From Larimichthys crocea (taxonomy: Eukaryota > Chordata > Actinopteri > Sciaenidae): DNA of 64,000 nt. This document shows, in pieces, positions 1 to 10,378 of this stretch. The DNA lies in NCBI RefSeq assembly GCF_000972845.2, contig NC_040032.1:10390334-10454333 (forward strand), given 5' to 3'. Made by a program: the position numbers and the translations under genes. How positions within the stretch are numbered: position 1 is the first letter of the stretch; each line of letters starts with the position of its first letter. The notes beneath the pieces were generated by a model. The model searched no databases. It saw only the letters and a list, made by a program, of their open reading frames with translations, and was not told where the DNA came from.

Positions 1-1482
1 AAAAACTGACAGCCACTAATTATCTGTTTTCCTTCCACTAAAGCAGAATATGTATGGTTCTTAATCTGGAGTTGCACTATGTACCAACCCTGTCTCCTAG
101 AAAATTACATTTATATACTACTGAGCTTCTACAGCACATTATGTGAAAGAAATATAATGCTGTGAGGATGTTTTTACATCTCAATACTTCTGCCAGGTTG
201 CAGAATATACAATATATCTGCATATTTCATTCATTCTGTAGTATCTGTTCACAGCATCGGAACTATGATTCATGTTTTTATGCTTCTGTTTGGGCACTCG
301 CAGCCCTTAAGGTGAGTTGAGAAAGATTGTGGTCTCTGTTTTACATCTTTACCGTATTAGCCACAATCTCTGCTAAACCAAAGTGCTTTTGTTGCCTAAA
401 CCTGGTCCTTTGTACATCCACAATGCACCTGGATGCTCTCACCATGACTTGCATATAGTACAAAAATCTAGCACACAGAAAACTGCAAGAAAAAGTCAGA
501 TTTTCACTTCCCCACAACAGCAAACTCATGAGGTTTGTTCACAGGTTATCCACAAGGTCACCTTCCTTATAGGACGGTTCAATAAAAACAAACACCATGC
601 CTCATCTTGAAAATGAAACATCAATAACAATATAGCATAAGCTCTGACTTCATTTGTGGTCCTCTGCTTGATATAATTACTTTGATAAGTTTTGAAATGA
701 TGACAATTTAAATAAGACATTCCATCCGCTCCTCTGCTAATGTAGCCAAAACAAAACGTTCAGATGTTGCCTCGCCTGCATACAAAGTGTGTAGTGAAGC
801 TGTGTTAGTAAAGTAAATTGATTAAAAAGTCATCTGGTCAAGTTCAGCAATGAAATCTATTAAGCTGTGATGAATTTCCCAACATGTTTTTTTTTTTATT
901 TGCATCAGGATTGGACGGGCGTTACTGTAAACGTGTGAATATTTCAGTACATGAACCCGATCCTCTGAGGGTATACTGCAGTATCCATTTAGTAGTATTT
1001 ATTTACAGTGTGATTGACATGTGTGAAAGATGCCTAAGTGGTCATTAAACTCATTATCCTAATTAGCAAGCCAGTCCTATAGAGAGCTGATGAGCAGTGA
1101 CATCAGGACACGCTAAACATCTTTCTGTCAGTCTTCCTCATGTACGCGCGTCATGTCGGTTATTCCGATTTGCAACAGATAAAAAGGTCCTTTGTTGCCT
1201 TCAGGCACATTGGGAAACTTGTGTTTGGTCTGACCAACAGAATGTCAGCTCACCTGAAGGTAGAGAGTGAGACGATGCTGAGTAAATGTTTTTTTACAGC
1301 TGGGTCATGCCAGGAAGCTCTCCAATCCGCCCCATTGGAGTCGAAGGAGGTTAAGCACTTTGCTCAATGACATCTTGACAGTATTTGAAGCAGAAGTGTC
1401 ACTTACCGCCTTCCCCTGTGGTCCTCTGATTCAAACCACCTAATTAGACCTGCATGATTACCGTTAGTTTAGTTAGACATTG

Positions 1483-1506
1483 TCATCATCGTCATCATCA
1501 TCATCA
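1483..1506. repeat. (TCA)n trinucleotide microsatellite
   Basis: An interrupted TCA/ATC run of about eight units with a single TCG variant. It produces a serine run in one frame that is not a gene. Confidence 0.8.
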
Positions 1507-1852
1507 AATAGATGGGGCTTGTTTTCACTCTTATTGTCTTTCTCTCCTTGTGGTCTTTGCTTATCTCCCAAATTAGTACTTCATTACATTTGTGAACCGC
1601 TACCGTGGACACACTTTTGTATCATCAATTTTAAAACCCACATAACTGAAACTAAAATACAGCTTCTGCTTCCCCTCCTATCCTATACGCAACGTGATTA
1701 AATATTCACTGACTATTTTATTATGAAAAGCAGTGAACTGTGCAAGATCTAGTGCATAGAAAGTATAGCGGGAAGTTGGAAGTTGATGCCTGGGAGTGCA
1801 TCTATTTTTTTAAAATCATAAAATCATCTAAATCAAGCACATAAGGAAATTC

Positions 1853-1871
1853 AAATAAATAAATAAATAAA
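1853..1871. repeat. (AAAT)n microsatellite
   Basis: About five AAAT units in tandem. Confidence 0.8.
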
Positions 1872-4029
1872 GCATTTTTTTTCTTCCACTTGAGGGCAGC
1901 AGAACGGGTCACTGATGCATGACCATATGGGGTTTAACCATATAAAGTTGCTTGTGGCCGAATACACTAGCAAACAGTTGTCTGACACAACCCGACATCC
2001 TCACACAACCTCCGAAACCGGCAGTGACCAGCCTGGCAGAGAATCCAGCAGCCCACTGAGACGGTTTTCTTGCCAGATTTGGCTCCAGGCATCCCGAGGC
2101 TGAGTCAGTTAATTTAGCTACTTAGCTTTCTTTCCGCCAGGAAAGTCTGTTAATCTCGGTAGTGTGTCTTTGCTCCCTGTCGGTCTCAGAGGCCGTGCTG
2201 AAACCCGGGTCCGGCTGCCAAATCCAGTTCTGTTGTCTACTAATGGCAGATCCACTTAGGAGCCGTTAATTAGCGACTAGCTACTTTAGAAAGTGGTTAG
2301 GCTCGAGCTATCTGTCCATCAGAAAGCTGAGCAGCTGGAGGACATCAGAGGGGGTTAGAAGAAAAGTTCTGCTTTTGTTCAGTAGTCAGTGAGGCCCGGC
2401 CATAGATGCATGTAGCAGCAACACTCCTGTATATATAATAGGAGTCACTGCACTTCATTGTATGCAAAATTAGTATATGAGCGCAAGATGAGTCATCAAT
2501 AACAACAACATCATGCACAATACCCAAAAATATCTTTCTATCTTCTGACTCAATGGGTATTAGATTACATTGTAACATAAAAATCTTAAACACGATTATT
2601 ACTAAGGTAAACCAACGTAGATTCAGGTTATTCCCACCCAAACTGAATAATCATATAGAATACATAGCCCTGTTCAAATGACCTTTTCTTCCTGTGTTCA
2701 GGTGACATGTCATCCCTAATTTATTGACTCAGGAAGTCTTGATCCAAACGGTGATCGTGAGTGATTGACTGAACAGGTGCACAGGTTGAGAACATTAGAT
2801 GTCACCACGGGAGGCCTTTCCCTCGCTCATTCATTTACTTGACAACTTTATTCAGGTGAGATGGAGAAGGTTGCAGAGCAGTGGCATTTATAGTCTGGTG
2901 TGGAGGTGGAACCTCGATTATGAGGTGCGACGCTCCAAGCAAGTCGAGTCGACTGCATGGCTTCTCGGGAATGTGCTGCCTGAAGGCTCGCTGTTCTGGA
3001 TGGTGACATCTCATTCTCTTCCTTTCAAGATCTGGACTATAAAATAGCTTCGATGCTGTCAAGCCTGAAGCGCACCCACTTTCCTCTAAGCCAGATAGGA
3101 TACTGCTAAGAGCTGTTGGGGATAGAGTATAGTATCCATATAAATATAAAAATATCACTGCAAATTAAATATGACATATTTTCATATCTGCAGAGAGGAC
3201 AACTTTAGATGATATTTCGTCCAGTAATGAATGCAGATTGTCATATTCAGATGAATAATGAATTTTGACACTTATTGTCCAGGCAAAGCTTCTTGAGGCT
3301 TCAAGCACAAAATGCATGTTGATACCTTGACCCAAAAATGATGAAATCTTGACAAAAAGTGGATTATATCAAATTGACAAAAAAAATGTCTGCAAATCAT
3401 AAAAATAGTTTGGCAAAAAAAAAAAAGAAGTCCAATTGTGTATTCACCAGTTATGTTTCAATAGCAGCTCTTGTGATTCACATTTTAAGACTGCATTACC
3501 TATACAGTATGACAAAATGAGGTAAAACTGCTGAGAAGCAGAAATGTTGGGTATTGAAGGACATTGCGATAAAATAAGTGAAAGTTGCAAGCACAGGGCT
3601 GAATAATTGTAGGCTGACTTTTTCAGAAGGGTTGTCGTATGTCATGAGAATGCTTCGAGGCTGCTGACAGTCAGTAATTAGGCTAAACCAAGCAAGCATA
3701 AATGTTTTTGATTATTCGAGAAGGAGCCTCTCCACCCTTCTCTCACTGTCCAGCATATGTGCCTGTGTTTTGGAATAGTGACAATGAACAAAGTTGAGAA
3801 TAACCTGTAAGTATAAAAGCAATAAAGTATCTGTCTATATCTGTTGAGGTCATCCAAAGTTTGTCTTGGTCTTGCTGTGGGCAGTGTGGTCCTAACTTGT
3901 GGAAAGAAAATATTAGGCTTCTGAGCATCATTCTGACTCGGCAGTGCAAACACTGTATGGTACACTGCGTTCACTTACTGTGGTCAAGAATTGACAAAAA
4001 TATAGAAAAGCAGACAGAGATCTTCCACC

Positions 4030-6160
4030 ATCGACACTGCATCTTTTTTGTTAGATTGTGGTGTCTGGAAAATCTGCCATCTAAACGTAAATCAAGTCCA
4101 TCATCTTTTACAAGACTCTAATTTAGACTTCTGCTCTATTTGAGACTTGGCTTCGTGATAACACCCCATCAGCAACACTACCAAGTGAGCCCAAAGAGAC
4201 GCAGAGTCAGGATTTATGTGAACGTTACTCCCCTGTGTAATAAAATGCATTGGTCAGTCTCTAATGAACTGAAAATGTATTGGTCTAAATACTTTTTATC
4301 ACCAAAAGTTAAGTGTCTTTTGATCTTGTTGCGATGTGTCTTTCCCTCCATTCCAATAGTAGTTTGTATGAGAAATTTGAAGAAATTATTAAAATGATGT
4401 AATTTCAAGAAATTTAATTATTATGGGATATTTTAAATATCGTTTGGGAGAGCAAATCACCTAGAAACAGATAACTGATAACTCTGACCTCATGCTCAGC
4501 TCATCAGTGGACCCACATGAATAACTAATTCCAACTGGACTAAATTGATCTAATATTTAACAGACCTGACAGACTTTTAAAAATCTTTTAATATTTTGAT
4601 TGGTCTCTCTGACCACAGTCTGACTCTGGTAGCCAAGAAAACGAACAGATATGCAATCCATCCTTTTTTTTTGTCAGGGAATACAAGTCGTTTGGAATCC
4701 CCTGAAGCAAAGAGTTTAAAGGACTTTAAAGCTTTTCGGCAGATTAAATGAGATGACCTGCTTCTGGGGATAGAGCTTGAGTAGGACAGTCAAACATTGT
4801 CAAAAGAAGCAAAGAGCATATTCAAGGTTTCGACTGCAAATTTAAACACAAGAATAATAGAAACATAGTGCCCTACATAAAGCAGACATTTTCAAAGTGG
4901 TGAAAGACTGAGATCTTTAAAACTTACATTTAAATCTACCTTGATATCGTTTTGCTATGTTAAGGAGCAAGGATGGTAAAAAACGTTTTTCCTAAAATGT
5001 TTTGTAACCATGAACAGGATGTAACAATAAAGAAGGGAAGCTGTTTGAACTTAAAGTAGATGGAAAGGCTATAGATGCAGAATCTGACATGATGATCCAA
5101 CCGTTCAGAGCGATCACTATGGTTTGGATGCGTTCATACAAAAAGAGCATGGCACTTTCATCACAAATCAAAACAGTTACCAAAAATATAAACCTCATCA
5201 TTTCTCAGGGAATGTTTCCAAGTGTTTGAAAGTTGGAGATAATTATCGGCCCATCAGCATCCTTCCTTCTAAGGTTGCAGAAAACTGATAACTAAGCAAA
5301 TCATTTCCCATGAAATACAATTTTGCTTCAAAGGCGATGCTGTTGGAGCCGTGTTTCATCACCTCAAGAAAGCATTTGACAGTGTTAGTTGTAGAATCCC
5401 ACAATCTAAGTTCTGTGTTTTCATTTGGTCTTTAGATGTACTAAATGGACAGGATCATATCTGTTAAATTGGCCTCAGTATGTTCCTAGCTGCTTTCTGT
5501 CTGTCCACAGGCGTCCCACACAGATCCGCCCTGGGCCCGTTACTATTTACATTATATATTGATGGTTTGCCATGTGTATGTCTTGACAACAACATCCAAA
5601 TGCATGCGGACAATCTATGTACATGGTAGCAGTATGACACAAGTTGCTGACGACCTCTTGATCTAAATGATATTGCTTGCAACTAAATCTGTCTAAAACA
5701 GTATTCATGTATTCAAGATCTGTTTATGTCAGGGGAGAAGCTGCAGGTTATATTAATATGCAAGCACCTCTGAGTTCTGGTTGATTGTGACCTCTCGTTC
5801 GATGCTCAGGTGAAAAAGGTTTGTGAAGTAGGTCAGATTCAGACGTTCAAATTTTTTGGCTCATTTGATATTCATGCATTGTCATTGTTATGTTGTCACA
5901 GGCACCCAGTAGTATTCATACAATGACTTTCATTACTGCCCAGGAGTAAAAAAATGTAACTTGCAGAGTTGGGGACTCTTAAAGTTATCAGACTGTCAAC
6001 ACATGCTCAGCTGGATTTCATTATTCGACTGTGAAAAGGTGCTTTCAGTCAGTCTGGGTTCTCTGTTAAGGCTGCAATAGGATGGAACTCTATGCCAACA
6101 ACAATTACAATAACTAGACACACACAGTTTATTTAGAGCTCTTTCAAGGAAATGGTTAAT
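4030..6160 (+). mobile_element. Decayed LINE (CR1/L2/Rex1-like) with endonuclease and reverse transcriptase motifs
   Basis: Pieces of a non-LTR retrotransposon ORF can be read in order on the plus strand, across several frameshifts and stops. The endonuclease matches are ETWLRDNTPSATLP at about 4142-4185, an LIDLIF-like segment with NRPDRLLK at about 4545-4580, and GLSDHSLTLVA at about 4602-4635. The reverse transcriptase matches are NYRPISILP at about 5243, GAVFHHLKKAFDSV at about 5345, GVPHRSALGPLLFTLYIDGLP at about 5512-5574 (canonical GVPQGS altered), and IQMHADN in place of the catalytic YADD at about 5597. Degraded post-RT matches continue to about 6130 (MELYANN, for canonical WNSLP). 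The element is old and inactive. The clade is judged from motif flavour only. Confidence 0.75.
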
Positions 6161-8188
6161 CTGCACTCAGCTCTGTCAGCACTAAGAATCAATTGCACCT
6201 GTTGTCCTCGATCTGTGCTGTGAACTTGCTGTCACCTATCGCCATCCTGCCATTGTCTGTCAGGCCTTGTGTCCCTGCGTGCGTGTCTTGTATTGTGGCT
6301 TTGATTTTATTGATTTTTGCCACATTTAGTCTGTATTTCTAATAACATTATTATCCATTTCATTGTTTGTTTGTAGGCTCTATATTGTATCATGTGCTGC
6401 ATGTTTTAAATAGTGTTTGACAGTATTGTTTATAATATTCTCTTTGTTATTATTGTTCTGCATGACTATTGCAGTTGTTTTCTCTTTTACACGCTCAGCA
6501 TCACATACTTCATAATTCACAATTATGGATGTTAGTTATAATGTATAATCACCTTTTCCTCCCACGTGCTGCCATGACAACCATTTTATGTCTTTCTCCT
6601 CTTCCTCAGCCCCATCTTGATGCACAGCTTACACCTGTTTCGAGTACATGTTGTTTATGTTGTTTGGTATCCAGGCAGAGAAATCGGTGCTGCCTGGTGT
6701 GGGTCTGTTGCTCCTTTGTGTAAACCTGAGAGCAGGCAAGGTTTTGAGTTGAGGTTGAGGTCATGAGAATGAACATCATTATGCTTTCATAACAAAATGT
6801 TGTTTTTTTTTGGGTCCTATGCACTACTTTGCCACCAACATCCTAAAAATGGGACACTGTCATGATCCAGTTGTTTCAGGGAAAAAAAAGTTCGGCCTGT
6901 TTTCAGTGTTTTAACCCTTTTTATACCAACAACAGTCTTATGGCTTGCTGTAGATAGAACCCTCGGAGGTCATTAAAATGAAATCAGAGCGATCAAACAT
7001 TGATTGCGTGGAGAGAGCCAGAGTGAGCCTGATGCTTCACGCACACGGCAAACGCAAGAGGAGACACATCGCAACATGAATCAGTAAATGTTAAGCACGG
7101 GCTTACAAGTGCTGACTTACCCAGCCAAGGTTTGCACATATATTCCATCTCCCTGCGTCTATGACAAGCAGCATGGCTCCAGACTGAAAAATGAAGTGAA
7201 CAGAAATTGGAAACGAAAAGAATAAATTATAAAACCTAATATACAGAATGCATTGTGTGTGTGTGTGTGCATGAATGACACACAGAGTTTATTTCTGCAA
7301 TCCCACGGTATAATATGGATGAATATTGATATTTAATTGCAGCATTGTCCACAACAATACAGCTTGGGTCATGCAGCTCCTTGAGTCTCTGACTTTAATG
7401 GCTCCTTTGGTTCAACTATCACTCATCTTTAAGCAGCTAATAAAGACACACTTTTATGTTTTGTCTAAGGAATACATTTATACATTTATGTCGGCATAAA
7501 TGTCTATGTTAGCATACATAACTCACACTATATGACTCCGTGTCACTTTATTACTATTTCTACATTATATTGACATCTTAAACTTTTATTCCTTGTCAGT
7601 GACATAACACCCAAAGACTGTCCTGCCCCTCTGCCTGCTCAGGATCCACAGTCTCACATGACGGGCCTTTATTCACAGCAGCAGGACGAACACAGGTGTT
7701 GCGATTAGTATTAATAAATGGTTCTGTTCAATTCAAGTGTTCCAAAATGAACAATATGATGACACTGCAACTGAAGCTGCTAAATTCAAACCATCATCCA
7801 TTTTTATCGCGTACACCTGTGCGTGACATGTCAGAATGACTTCCATTAAAAATCAAAAAGGTCTATTCATGTATTTGTTTGTTTCTTTATTCTTTAATAT
7901 ATTTAACACAAAAAGGATAAACAGCAAACAAACAAACTAAAATGAAGACAAAGCAACCCTGAGAGGCCCTTTCAGTGATTCAAATAATTAACTGTACCAG
8001 TATATTTATATTTAGAAAACATGAAATGACATGCAGACCATATTTAGAGCTTTTTATAGTCCCACTCCTCACCGGAGCAATTTTTTCCCATTTTATATTA
8101 TGTGCTACTTTATGATGTCGGTAACAATTATTTTCCAAAAGATGTTAGTTTAGCAATGTAAGAGTCACAGTCAGTCAGTAATCTCTGT
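6161..8188. other. Non-coding stretch, no gene seen
   Basis: AT-rich sequence with a short (TG)n run at 7254-7269 and scattered stop codons in all frames. The 84-codon frame near 6469-6723 has no recognisable domain or splice context. Confidence 0.6.
7254..7269. repeat. (TG)n microsatellite
   Basis: A perfect run of eight TG units. Confidence 0.8.
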
Positions 8189-8453
8189 TAAAGGTCCAGT
8201 GTGTTAGATTTAGTGGGATTTATTTGCAGAATACTGAAGATGGTTATGTTTTCATTGGTGCATTATCACATGAAGTGAAATTCAAATTATTATGTTTTGG
8301 TTCTAGATAGGAGCGTTTATGTTTTTAGCACGTTTCGCTGCCACAGTAGGTTCTCCTACATGCTTGATAGGAGGAGGGTGAGGTGAGGGATACTCATTTG
8401 GATTCAATCTGCCTCACTGCTACATGCCACACAAGTCCCACACACTGGACCCT
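8189..8453. mobile_element. MITE with AAGGTCCAGTGTGT-type terminal inverted repeats (copy 1)
   Basis: The left end TTAAAGGTCCAGTGTGTTAG pairs with the right end CCCACACACTGGACCCTGA. The interior carries segments I recognise from an abundant teleost element: 'GATTTAGTGGGATTTATTTG' near the left end and 'CACAGTAGGTTCTCCTACA' near 8344. Two more copies of the same family lie at about 54795-55030 and 56289-56499. It is non-autonomous and has no ORF. Confidence 0.8.
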
Positions 8454-8676
8454 GATATATCACACGAAGCAGCTCAAGCCATTCTCTTTATACTGAGTCT
8501 TTACATACAGCAGTTGGCATGGTTGGAAATGGTTAAATAATAATATAATCTGTGCAGACCCTTCCAGCTGCATCAGTGTGGGGAGGATGCTTTATTTATG
8601 CTTTACTAGCCACCTCGAGCTACTGGCCATACCGAGAAGCAACTTATATTAAATTTAACAAGGGCGTCTTCTGTTG

Positions 8677-8737
8677 AGCAGCACAATGGTGCAGTGTCGC
8701 CTCATAGCAAGAAGGTTCTGGGTTTGAACCCCTTTTA
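8677..8737 (+). repeat. Fragment of a dispersed teleost repeat with a tRNA-like B-box motif
   Basis: The segment GAGCAGCACAATGGTGCAG, then TGTCGCCTCA and GGTTCTGGGTTTGAACCCC, matches a very common fish repeat starting GGCACGGTGGTGCAGTGG. The GGTTTGAACCC part resembles a tRNA T-loop, but no cloverleaf can be formed, so it is not a tRNA gene. The element stops abruptly near 8737. Confidence 0.65.
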
Positions 8738-9403
8738 AGTCACAGTGACTGGGCTGTTTTTCGTGTCCTACAGGCTGCAAATTAGACATAAGAAAAGATT
8801 TCCAGTAAAAAAACAAAAAACATTTGCATATTCAGAGAAGCTGAAGTTATTATTAAAGATTCAGACATAGAGCTGCACATTGTTTGGGGTTGGTTGGACA
8901 AAATGGCTCACATGTTTCATTCATTTGTGACATCTTTGGAAAACATAATCCAAATGAATCAGTGATGGGAAATTTCTGCATTGCCATTATGACAAATAAA
9001 TAATGCATATGAACAGTATGTGGGGGGTTCTATAGTATGGGAACATAACTGTACAGCCTGAGAGATGATGGCCATTATGAACAGTAACTATAAACTCATT
9101 ACTCAGATTCCAGAGGCACATTTACATTTTAAATCATCCATAAAAGCCCCATAAAGACTGACTGGCACAGCTTACATGATTAACATGACATGTTTCTTTT
9201 TTTTTTTTTTTTTCATATGTGATGATGATGTGAATCCATTTTGCTCTCACCACTACCCCGCGTGTCCGTCTGTGACGTAGGCAGACGGAAAGTCTCATAA
9301 TCCGGAGCTCGCGCACAGACACGAGCCGCTGACAGCAGATGCAAATCGCAAAAACTTCTCAGGCATCTCAGGCTTTTTTTTTTTTTCCTTCTTCTCCTTG
9401 TGA

Positions 9404-9463
9404 ATGGGACTCTGGTGTCTCGTGGTATTTAGGCACGTTGCAGATGGACAGTTTTATGAATGA
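9404..9463 (+). other. Upstream ORF, 19 codons, in the possible 5'UTR
   Basis: The ATG at 9404 opens a 19-codon frame ending at TGA 9461-9463, about 330 bases before the IgLON start. It would affect translation only if transcription begins upstream of it, which the sequence does not show. There is no sign that the peptide itself is functional. Confidence 0.3.
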
Positions 9464-9685
9464 TTGATTTTTTCTTGTTCAGGACTTCTCATGTTAAAAA
9501 ACTTGGGGAAGAAACAGGGGCAGCAGCGGCCGCCGCTGGACGGACTCTGATAAGGGATTATTATTTTCTTTTCCGTTTTTTTTCCTGCAAATAATAAACT
9601 GGATCTTTGTCAGAGCAGTCAGATAGGGTCGAGTCTCTCCTCCCGTGCGCACCGCGGCTACCTGGCGAGATTTGGATTAAGCCTG

Positions 9686-9700
9686 ATGAACCGGGGGTAA
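9686..9700 (+). other. Minimal upstream ORF (Met-Asn-Arg-Gly-stop)
   Basis: An ATG at 9686 is followed by three codons and TAA at 9698-9700, 92 bases before the main start. It is very likely inside the 5'UTR. Such minimal uORFs can lower initiation at the main start or allow reinitiation; any effect here is inference. Confidence 0.4.
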
Positions 9701-9792
9701 ATAATCCACGGGACGAAAAGAAGCGACTCATTGTCTCGCTGTGGGATCTTTTTTTTTTTTTTTTCCTCCACTTCTAAAAGGCTGAAGACGAT

Positions 9793-9968
9793 ATGATGTC
9801 TCTCCGGGGATACTTTGTCGCTTTTTCCAAATGCACAGTTCTTCTCTCTCTGAGGATTGTGCTTCTTCTGCCTGCAGGGTTGCCGGTCCGCAGCCAAGGG
9901 GATTCTCAATCCGACAACAAAGTGATGGACAATATCACCGTCCGACAAGGAGAGACGGTCTTCCTCAG
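9793..9968 (+). CDS. First coding exon of an IgLON cell adhesion molecule (OPCML/neurotrimin type), partial
   Basis: This exon encodes 58 full codons plus two bases of an Arg codon. It runs from tandem ATGs at 9793 and 9796 to a GTGAGT donor at 9969. The first ATG has G at -3 and no longer in-frame start is evident. Residues about 15-32 are a hydrophobic signal peptide ending in LLPAGLPVRS. The segment MDNITVRQGETVFLR (45-59) is the start of Ig domain 1 and includes an N-glycosylation sequon (NIT, 47-49). From G6-Y7 to S34 it aligns without gaps to the OPCML/neurotrimin N-terminus (GY, KC, SLR, P-G-PVRS), with two extra residues before MDN. IgLONs are GPI-anchored three-Ig proteins that form homo- and heterodimers on neurons and guide neurite growth and synapse formation. 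The Ig1 cysteine, Ig2, Ig3 and the GPI signal must lie on exons beyond the window. IgLON identity is strong. The choice between opcml and ntm is open, and lsamp is less likely because of the N-terminal pattern. Confidence 0.9.
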
Positions 9969-9982
9969 GTGAGTCAACACGT

Positions 9983-9998
9983 TTCCTTCCTTCCTTCC
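9983..9998. repeat. (TTCC)n run just after the exon 1 donor
   Basis: Four TTCC units begin 14 bases downstream of the GT of the donor site. Confidence 0.75.
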
Positions 9999-10331
9999 TC
10001 CTCAGCTGCTTCTCAGTTTTTATTCCCAAACTTCAGCGCTGTTGTAATCTCAGTATTTCATGTGAGGAGGCGCAGAGACATGAAGTGTCCGTCTGTCTGT
10101 CTGTTTCATCGCCGTTGTTAGAAAAATACAGGGAGGGGGGATTTGAGAGGATTAGTGTGTGGAAAACACTCAATCCAGGAGCGATACTCTGCTAATCTGT
10201 GGCAGCTGTTAACCACAGACTTAGTGCTTTTAATTGTTGTGTGACGGTGCAGAACTAAAGGTGGAGGAGAGAGAGAACAGCGTCAGGTCTGAGGGAGGAT
10301 GCTGCAGGTGGAAACACAAATAAATAATGAT

Positions 10332-10333
<2 letters not shown>

Positions 10334-10374
<41 letters not shown>
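10334..10374. repeat. (AC)n microsatellite in proximal intron 1
   Basis: An uninterrupted AC run of about 20 units, 366 bases downstream of the exon 1 splice donor. This is the longest perfect dinucleotide repeat in the window and is likely to be length-polymorphic. Confidence 0.95.

Positions 10375-10378
<4 letters not shown>

Larger units (their letters stand above)
1..4029. other. Upstream non-coding DNA, no gene seen
   Basis: AT-rich sequence with only short chance frames. It holds an ATC-type trinucleotide run at 1483-1506 and an (AAAT)n run at 1853-1871. The 1700-2350 part is somewhat more GC-rich and repeat-like, but I could not assign it. It could be intergenic, or intronic if the IgLON gene has a further-upstream alternative first exon. 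Confidence 0.6.
9230..9792 (+). promoter_or_regulatory. Putative promoter and 5'UTR region of the IgLON gene
   Basis: This stretch is richer in G+C and CpG than its AT-rich surroundings (for example around 9258-9335 and 9520-9545). It contains a CRE-like TGACGTA at 9273-9279, a GCGGCCGC block at 9526-9533, and no obvious TATA box near the start codon. Poly-T runs lie at about 9197-9213, 9374-9386 and 9750-9764. The transcription start cannot be placed from sequence, so the promoter/5'UTR boundary is not known. The assignment rests on position directly upstream of the first coding exon and on base composition. Confidence 0.5.

Noticed and set aside
2799..3047. 82-codon plus frame with a balanced composition and a matching 107-codon minus frame
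   Set aside because: No recognisable domain, and both strands are open together, which points to composition and not coding.
8717..8737. tRNA-like T-loop sequence
   Set aside because: No acceptor stem, D-arm or anticodon arm can be built around it; it belongs to a known kind of dispersed fish repeat.
9793..9968. Assignment of the exon to LSAMP
   Set aside because: LPAGLPVRS and DNITVRQG do match LSAMP well, but the gapless alignment of GY, KC and SLR positions fits OPCML/neurotrimin better. LSAMP remains a minor alternative.
9658..10029. 123-codon minus-strand frame over the IgLON exon
   Set aside because: It is the antisense shadow of the real exon and 5'UTR; the plus-strand translation has clear IgLON homology.
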